DNA of 38,524 nt from Janibacter hoylei PVAS-1 (GTDB lineage: Bacteria > Actinomycetota > Actinomycetes > Actinomycetales > Dermatophilaceae): assembly GCF_000297495.1 (NCBI RefSeq), contig NZ_ALWX01000037.1, positions 1-38,524 on the forward strand. Reading direction: 5' to 3'. The first letter of the stretch is position 1. Every line of letters starts with the position of its first letter. Shown one piece after another: positions 34,052 through 38,524 of this stretch. Below the pieces are notes generated by a model that saw only the letters and a list, made by a program, of their open reading frames with translations, had not been told where the DNA came from and did not search any database. A program made the position numbers and the translations under genes.

Positions 34052-34671
34052 CCCGCACCGTCCTCGAGCGCTTCCACGGGCGCATCCTCGGGGCGGGCAG
34101 CAGCAGCGGGCTGCGGCTGGTGGTCGGCGACTGGTGGGACTCGCCCCTCGGGGCCTTCACCGACGTCATGGTCGCGACGCACGACGACCGTCGGGTCCTG
34201 CTGGCGCCGGACCACCGCGTCGCCCAGTACGTCGCCGCCACGTACTCCTTCGACGAGGTCCGGGTCTGCCCGGTCATCCTGCAGGCCGACGATGCCGCGT
34301 GGCGCCTCGACGCCGGGCCGCTGCGGTGCACGATCGGTCTGGGAGCGCGGACGGCCATCGGTCTGCTCCTGCGCCCCGTGCCCGAGCGGATGGGGCGCAG
34401 CCGCGCCTTCGCGCACCTGGCCGACCCGATCGCTCGGCGGCTGCTCCCGGGGGTGCGCACCGTCGGGAGCGCCGGAGGTGGGCGGCGCGAGTACTACGGG
34501 GCGCACGACCAGCGGCGGGTGACCTCGCTGTCCGGCACCTGGTCGGGCCAGTCCATCGGCGGCCTCGCCCCCGTCACGCCGCCGCCACGATTCGGCTTCA
34601 GCTCCACGCCCGCGTCACCCAGCCTGACGCGGGTGACGACGACCGTCGAGCGAGGCGTCGACGCGGACTGA
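34048..34671 (+). CDS. Hypothetical protein, third gene of the ergothioneine operon
   Basis: I do not recognise a named family. This 207-aa protein begins MTRTVLERFHGRILGAGSSSGLRLVVGDWWDSPLGAFTDVMV and later reads GPLRCTIGLGARTAIGLLLRPVPERM and GRREYYGAHDQRRVTSLSGTWSGQSIGGLAPV, with a C-terminal RFGFSSTPASPSLTRVTTTV strand. The distribution of strands around a central Gly-rich barrel is reminiscent of DUF2071/acetoacetate decarboxylase-like proteins, but this is a guess. It overlaps egtD by four bases, so it is surely cotranscribed with the ergothioneine genes and may act on the same pathway or on a thiol-related substrate. There is no signal peptide. Confidence 0.65.
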   Translation: MTRTVLERFHGRILGAGSSSGLRLVVGDWWDSPLGAFTDVMVATHDDRRVLLAPDHRVAQYVAATYSFDEVRVCPVILQADDAAWRLDAGPLRCTIGLGARTAIGLLLRPVPERMGRSRAFAHLADPIARRLLPGVRTVGSAGGGRREYYGAHDQRRVTSLSGTWSGQSIGGLAPVTPPPRFGFSSTPASPSLTRVTTTVERGVDAD

Positions 34672-34679
34672 CGAGCGCA

Positions 34680-34718
34680 GTCGGGGCAGCGTGATGCCCG
34701 ACCCGGCGAGCAGCTCGC
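34680..34718. terminator. Two hairpins between the ergothioneine operon and the photolyase gene
   Basis: GTCGGGGCA pairs with TGCCCGAC (34680-34702, one-base bulge), followed by GCGAG-CAG-CTCGC (34706-34718). They lie in the gap between converging genes and probably terminate both. Confidence 0.5.
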
Positions 34719-34719
34719 C

Positions 34720-36070
34720 TCAGGTCGCCTCGTCGTAGCGCGCCAGGGCCTCGAGACGCTCCTGCGCGTGGTCGACGATCCGCTCCGGGTAGTCGTGCGC
34801 GTACCCGTCGTCGTGCTTCCACGGCTCGTGCGCTGCGGCGCCCTCGAGATGGGCCAGCTCCGGCACCCACCGGCGCACGTACGCACCGTCGGGGTCGAAG
34901 CGCTTGCCCTGTGTCACGGGGTTGAAGACACGGAAGTACGGGGACGCGTCCGTGCCGGTGCCGGCGACCCACTGCCAGCCGTGGTTGTTGGACCCGAGGT
35001 CCCCGTCGACGAGGTGCTCGAGGAAGTGCCGCGCGCCGACGGGCCACCACACGTGCAGGTCCTTGGTGAGGAAGCTCGCCGTGGCCATCCGCACCCGGTT
35101 GTGCATCCATCCCTCGCCGAGCAGCTGGCGCATGCCCGCGTCGATGATCGGGTAGCCGGTGCGCCCCTCACGCCACGCCTCGATGGCGTCCTGCGGTTCG
35201 TCGTAGCGAAGGGGGAGTGGCCGCAGGTCCTGCCACGCGGAGTCCGGGTTGGCCCACAGCACGTCAGCGTAGAACTCCCGCCACGCGAGCTCCGTGCGGT
35301 AGGTCTGCGCCCCGTCGCCGCGCTCCTCGCGCAGGTCGTGCAGGAGCTGGCGGGGGTGGACGACCCCGAGGTGCAGGTCGGCGGACATGCGCGAGGTCCC
35401 CTCGACGGCCGGGAGGTCGCGATCGTGGTCGTAGTCGACCAGCGCCTCGTCGCGGAAGCGCACCCAGCGACGCCGGGCGGCGTCCTCGCCGGCGGTCGGC
35501 AGGTCGATCGGGCACTCGCGGGCCGCCTTGTCGAGCATCGCCTCGACCCGGCCGTCGGTGTCGGCCTCGACCCACTCGACGCCTCGCGGCGCACTCGTCG
35601 GCTCGTCCCAGCCGTGCTCGCGCCACGCAGCGGCGAAGGGGGTGAAGACCTTGAAGGGGGTGCCTCCCTTCGTCCGCACCGTGCCGGGGTCGACGGCATA
35701 GGGCGAGCCGGTGGCCACACCCTCGACGCCGATCTCGCGCAGCGCGGCGACGACACGACGATCGCGCTCGACGCCGCCGGGCTCGTTCTCCCGGCTGACG
35801 TGGACCGAGGTGGCCCCGACCTCGCGGGCGACGCGCGGCACGACCTCGGCCGGGTCGCCGAGGCGGATGACGAGACGACCGTCGAGCGACGCGTCGAGCG
35901 CCCGCAGGGTGGCGGCCAACCACGCGGTCTTCGCCGCGCCGGCCGGCCCCCCACATCGACGGGTCGATGACGAAGAGTGGGAGCACAGCTCCCCGGGAGG
36001 CGGACTCCCGCAGGGCGGGGTGGTCGCGCAGACGCAGGTCCCGGCGAAACCACATGATCGCGGTGCCCAT
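34720..36070 (-). pseudogene. phr: Deoxyribodipyrimidine photolyase, one frameshift near the N-terminus
   Basis: The N-terminus MGTAIMWFRRDLRLRDHPAL (ATG 36070) has the antenna-domain motif of class I photolyases. A one-base insertion in the C6 run 35947-35952 breaks the frame, which otherwise continues PAGAAKTAWLAATLRALDASL. The FAD-binding C-terminal half is intact: RTGYPIIDAGMRQLLGEGWMHNRVRMATASFLTKDLHVWWPVGARHFLEHLVDGDLGSNNHGWQWVAGTGTDASPYFRVFNP. It repairs UV-made pyrimidine dimers by light. Removing one base gives 449 aa, the expected length. Its ATG overlaps the TGA of the upstream oxidoreductase gene (TGATG), so it is the last gene of the ohrR-linked operon. Confidence 0.85.
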
Positions 36071-37081
36071 CACAGGCGGAGAAGCATCTTGCCCATGTTG
36101 GCACCATCGAGCAGGTCCATGAAGGCCTGCGGGGCGGCGTCGAGGCCGTCGCGGAAGGTCTCGTCGGCGACCAGTCGACCTTCGGCGAGCCACCGGGGAG
36201 CCCGGGAGTGGTACTCGGCGACGAGCTCGGGGTACTGACCGACGATGAAGCCGCGCAGGGTCAGCCCCTTGCCGATGGCGAGGCCCAGGTTGCGGGGTGC
36301 GGCGGGCGGCTCGGTCGAGTTGTACTGCGAGATCGCCCCGCACATCGCGACCCGACCGAAGGTCGACAGCGCGCCGATCGCGGCCTCGAGGTGCTCGCCG
36401 CCGACGTTGTCGAAGTAGACGTCGATGCCGTCGGGTGCGACCGAGGCCAGCCCCTCGGCGACGGGACCGTCGCGGTAGCTGAAGGCCGCGTCGTAACCCA
36501 GCTCGACCACGCGGGCGACCTTGTCGGCGGAGCCCGCCGAGCCGACGACCCGGCCGGCGCCGAGCGCCTTGGCGATCTGACCGGCGGCCTGGCCGACGGC
36601 ACCTGCGGCGCCGGAGACGAAGACGGTGTCGCCCTCGCGCATCCCGGCGACGGCGGTCAGGCCCACGTAGGCGGTCAGCCCGGTGAGGCCGAGGACGCCG
36701 AGGTAGGTCGAGGCAGGGGCGACGTCGGTGTCGACGACCCGGACCGCCTTCGCTGGGAGCACGGCGTGCTCACGCCAGCCGAGGCCGTGCAGCACGTGCT
36801 GGCCCACGGCGACGTCGTCGGAGCGGGAGGCGATGACCTCGCCGACGGCGCCGCCGTCGAGCGGGGCGTCGATCTCGAAGGGGGCGACGTAGGACTTCAC
36901 GTCGTTCATCCGACCGCGCATGTAGGGGTCGAGCGACATGACGACATTGCGCACGAGGACCTCACCGTCGGCGAGCTGCGGCAGGTCGACGGTCTCGAGG
37001 CGGAAGTTGTCGGAGCTCGGCGCGCCCTGGGGGGCGCGAGGCGAGGACGACCTGACGGGTGGAGGTGGGCAACTGGGTCAT
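36070..37081 (-). pseudogene. NADP-dependent enone/alkenal reductase-like oxidoreductase (CurA family), one frameshift
   Basis: ATG 37081 opens MTQLPTSTRQVVLASRP, typical of the CurA/LTB4-dehydrogenase family. An extra base in the G6 run 37027-37032 breaks the frame; the corrected protein continues QGAPSSDNFRLETVDLPQLADGEVLVRNVVMSLDPYMRGRMND, with the Y-M-R-G-R-M signature. The Rossmann motif is VFVSGAAGAVGQAAGQIAKALGAGRVVGSAGS, and FDNVGGEHLEAAIG follows. There is no zinc-binding Cys set, so it is the zinc-free type that reduces alpha,beta-unsaturated aldehydes or ketones, products of lipid peroxidation, with NADPH. The corrected length is 336 aa. It starts 5 bases after the ohr stop and overlaps photolyase by one base. 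Confidence 0.85.
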
Positions 37082-37086
37082 GGGCC

Positions 37087-37509
37087 TCAGTCCTGGACGA
37101 CCGTGACGGTCACGTCGATGTTGCCGCGGGTGGCGTTGGAGTAGGGGCAGACCTCGTGGGCCTGGTCGGCGAGCTGCTGGGCGGCCTCGGGGTCGAGGTG
37201 CGGCAGGGTGACCTCGAGCTCGACGGCGAGCTGGTAGCCGCCGCCGTCCTTGGGACCGATGTGGACGCGGGAGCCGACGGCCGAGTCGGCGACGTCGACC
37301 TTGCCCGCGCGGGCCACGGCCTGCAGCGCCGAGTGGAAGCACGCGGCGTAGCCGACGGCGAAGAGCTGCTCGGGGTTGGTCCCCTCGCCCGACCCGCCCA
37401 TCTCCTGGGGGATCGCGAGGTCGAGGTCGAGGCGGCCGTCGCTGGTCCGGCCGTGCCCGTCGCGGCCGGCGCCGGTGGCGAGGGCCTCTGCGGTGTAGAG
37501 AGTCTTCAT
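37087..37509 (-). CDS. ohr: Organic hydroperoxide resistance protein Ohr
   Basis: This 140-aa OsmC-fold peroxidase has the catalytic Cys57 in AVGYAACFHSALQ with Glu47 before it (TNPEQLFAVG), Arg16 of the active site in AGRDGHGR, and the resolving Cys in EVCPYSNATRGNIDV, the signature of Ohr. It reduces organic hydroperoxides. The start at ATG 37509 has AAGGAG at proper distance; ATG 37515 overlaps the ohrR stop and is the alternative. It is the second gene of the ohrR operon. Confidence 0.95.
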   Translation of the reverse strand: MKTLYTAEALATGAGRDGHGRTSDGRLDLDLAIPQEMGGSGEGTNPEQLFAVGYAACFHSALQAVARAGKVDVADSAVGSRVHIGPKDGGGYQLAVELEVTLPHLDPEAAQQLADQAHEVCPYSNATRGNIDVTVTVVQD

Positions 37510-37511
37510 CG

Positions 37512-37967
37512 TCATGCTCCTTGGGTGGGGGTGGGGGTGGTGTCGCCGACGGAGTCGCAGAACCGCTGGGCCAGACGACGCAGGGTCGCCAGCTCCTCCG
37601 GCTCCATGTCGACGGTGTCGTGCAGACGGCACTGGATCGCCGCGACCTGCGACTCGAGGTCCCGGCCAGCGTCGGTCAGGTGGATCGTCACGCGGCGGGC
37701 GTCCTCCCCTTCGCGGCGGCGCTCGACGAGACCGCTCGCGGACATCCGCTTGAGGAGAGGGGAGAGGGTCCCGCTGTCGAGATGCAGCGCGTCGCCCAGC
37801 TCGGTGACGGTGCGTCCGTCGCGCTCCCAGAGCGCGAGCAGGGTGACGTACTGGGTGTACGTCAGGCCGATCTCGGCGAGGGCGTCTCTGTAGGCCGCGG
37901 TCGCCGCCCGCGCCGCCGAGTAGAGGGCGAAGCAGATCTGCTGGTCGAGGTGGTGGTCCGTCTGCAC
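37512..37967 (-). CDS. ohrR: MarR-family regulator OhrR (organic hydroperoxide sensor)
   Basis: This 151-aa winged-helix regulator has the redox Cys12 in QQICFALYSAARAATAAYRDALAEIGLTYTQYVTLLALWERDG, matching the reactive Cys of OhrR, and the DNA-binding helices RTVTELGDALHLDSGTLSPLLKRMSASGLVERRREGEDARRVTIHLT. Oxidation of the Cys by organic peroxides would release it from DNA. The GTG at 37967 is chosen because upstream in-frame codons run into the operator. A perfect palindromic operator lies just upstream at 37978-38002. Confidence 0.92.
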   Translation of the reverse strand: MQTDHHLDQQICFALYSAARAATAAYRDALAEIGLTYTQYVTLLALWERDGRTVTELGDALHLDSGTLSPLLKRMSASGLVERRREGEDARRVTIHLTDAGRDLESQVAAIQCRLHDTVDMEPEELATLRRLAQRFCDSVGDTTPTPTQGA

Positions 37968-37977
37968 CCCATGATGG

Positions 37978-38002
37978 TTGCACACAATTAAGTTGTGTGC
38001 AA
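37978..38002. promoter_or_regulatory. OhrR operator
   Basis: A perfect inverted repeat, TTGCACACAA - TTAAG - TTGTGTGCAA, sits 11 bases before the GTG of ohrR and is the only AT-rich island of this region. It matches the general form of MarR/OhrR operators and would block transcription of the whole operon until peroxide is sensed. Confidence 0.85.
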
Positions 38003-38055
38003 TGAATATTCGGTGGTGATGCCCGATCATCCTCGCGCGAGGAGGGGGCGCGGGC

Positions 38056-38496
38056 CTACGAGCGGTGCGAGATCTCCACCCTCCGGTTCTTCTCCCGGCC
38101 GGCCGGGTTGTCCTCGCCGCCAGAGGTGTTGTCGGCGACGGGCTGGGACTCGCCGAGGCCCCGCACCGTGAGCGTCAGGTCGGGGCGCTCGTCGGCAAGC
38201 ACCTTGGCCACGGCCTGGGCCCGCTGGAGCGAGAGCGTGCGGTTGTCAGAGGGGGAGCCGATCGAGTCCGTGTGGCCCTCGACGGTGACCTTCGCCCCCT
38301 TCGGGATGCTCTGCGCGGACTTCTCCACGGCCTTGCGCGCGGTCGCGTCGATCTTCGCGGTACCGAAGTCGAAGAGGATGTCGCTGAGCAAGGTCACCGT
38401 CGTCGTGCTGCCGGTCGTGACGGTGTCGACGAGGGGCTGGACGGAGTCGTCGACGGACCAGGTGCGCACGGAGCGCTCGATGTGCTCGTCCGTCAC
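38056..38496 (-). CDS. OmpA-family domain protein (peptidoglycan-binding), possibly incomplete at the N-terminus
   Basis: The frame reads LLSDILFDFGTAKIDATARKAVEKSAQSI, then VTVEGHTDSIGSPSDNRTLSLQRAQAVAKVL and GLGESQPVADNTS ... NRRVEISHRS, the hallmarks of the OmpA/MotB C-terminal domain that binds peptidoglycan (the H-T-D-S and R-A-x-x-V residues are seen). The GTG at 38496 gives 146 aa without a signal peptide or membrane helix. An in-frame TGA lies about 14 bases upstream, so the usual N-terminal half is missing, either because of a frameshift or because it starts in another frame. The window ends 28 bases later, so this cannot be settled. Confidence 0.7.
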   Translation of the reverse strand: MTDEHIERSVRTWSVDDSVQPLVDTVTTGSTTTVTLLSDILFDFGTAKIDATARKAVEKSAQSIPKGAKVTVEGHTDSIGSPSDNRTLSLQRAQAVAKVLADERPDLTLTVRGLGESQPVADNTSGGEDNPAGREKNRRVEISHRS

Positions 38497-38524
38497 GTGT
38501 GCACGGACTCATCGATCAGCTCCG

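Overview
The window is very GC-rich, densely coding actinobacterial chromosomal DNA. Several features fit this: many GTG starts, many TANNNT -10 boxes placed 6-7 bases before the start codon (leaderless mRNAs), a mycothiol-dependent isomerase-family protein, ergothioneine genes, a WXG-type secreted protein and an actinobacterial SOS box in front of a DUF222/HNH gene. My inference is a member of the Micrococcales, possibly Intrasporangiaceae (Janibacter or Knoellia-like). No tRNA, rRNA, CRISPR array, prophage or IS transposase was seen, and most of the content is ordinary chromosomal genes.

Layout. 1-5.8 kb: an MBL-fold hydrolase cut by the window edge, a LexA-box-linked DUF222/HNH gene, a RibD/DHFR-like reductase, a zinc alcohol dehydrogenase, a hydrolase remnant and an AAA ATPase. 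5.9-7.6 kb: a WXG-type protein with a HEXXH metallopeptidase-like C-terminus, followed by a lipoprotein gene. 7.7-13.1 kb: malic enzyme, fructosamine-kinase-like protein, then a LiaRS-like operon (sensor kinase, NarL-type regulator, membrane DUF4097-like protein). 13.1-18 kb: Fpg/Nei glycosylase and App1-like phosphatase, an HprK-like/PqqD-like fusion, an Abm monooxygenase, ArsC and a BASS transporter. 18-23.5 kb: exonuclease III and GNAT, gdhA, a repeat cluster, a Cys-tailed small protein, a possible PD-(D/E)XK protein, and a DEAD-box helicase with a long leader. 23.6-31.7 kb: thioesterase, SDR, mycothiol-type isomerase, aldo/keto reductase, VOC, AraC, ICMT-like methyltransferase, an unknown protein, a PEP mutase/ICL protein and a PNPOx-like protein. 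31.8-38.5 kb: egtB-egtD plus an unknown third gene; a compact ohrR-ohr-oxidoreductase-photolyase operon behind a palindromic operator; and an OmpA-domain protein at the edge.

Two window-wide patterns stand out. First, the polar 9-mer CGAAGGGGG occurs about 25 times by eye (roughly one expected by base composition). Its orientation is skewed 18:7, and it occurs in all reading frames and between genes. It behaves like a DNA-level signal of the KOPS or Chi kind. Second, at least a dozen otherwise intact genes, including gdhA, photolyase and the helicase, carry single-base frameshifts. Almost all are one extra base in a G or C run, and correcting them restores family-typical proteins with lengths divisible by three. 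This looks more like uncorrected homopolymer error in the assembly than mass gene decay.

Stress defence is a functional theme: peroxide sensing (OhrR/Ohr), ergothioneine and mycothiol-type enzymes, DNA repair (photolyase, Fpg/Nei, exonuclease III, SOS box) and envelope sensing (LiaRS-like).
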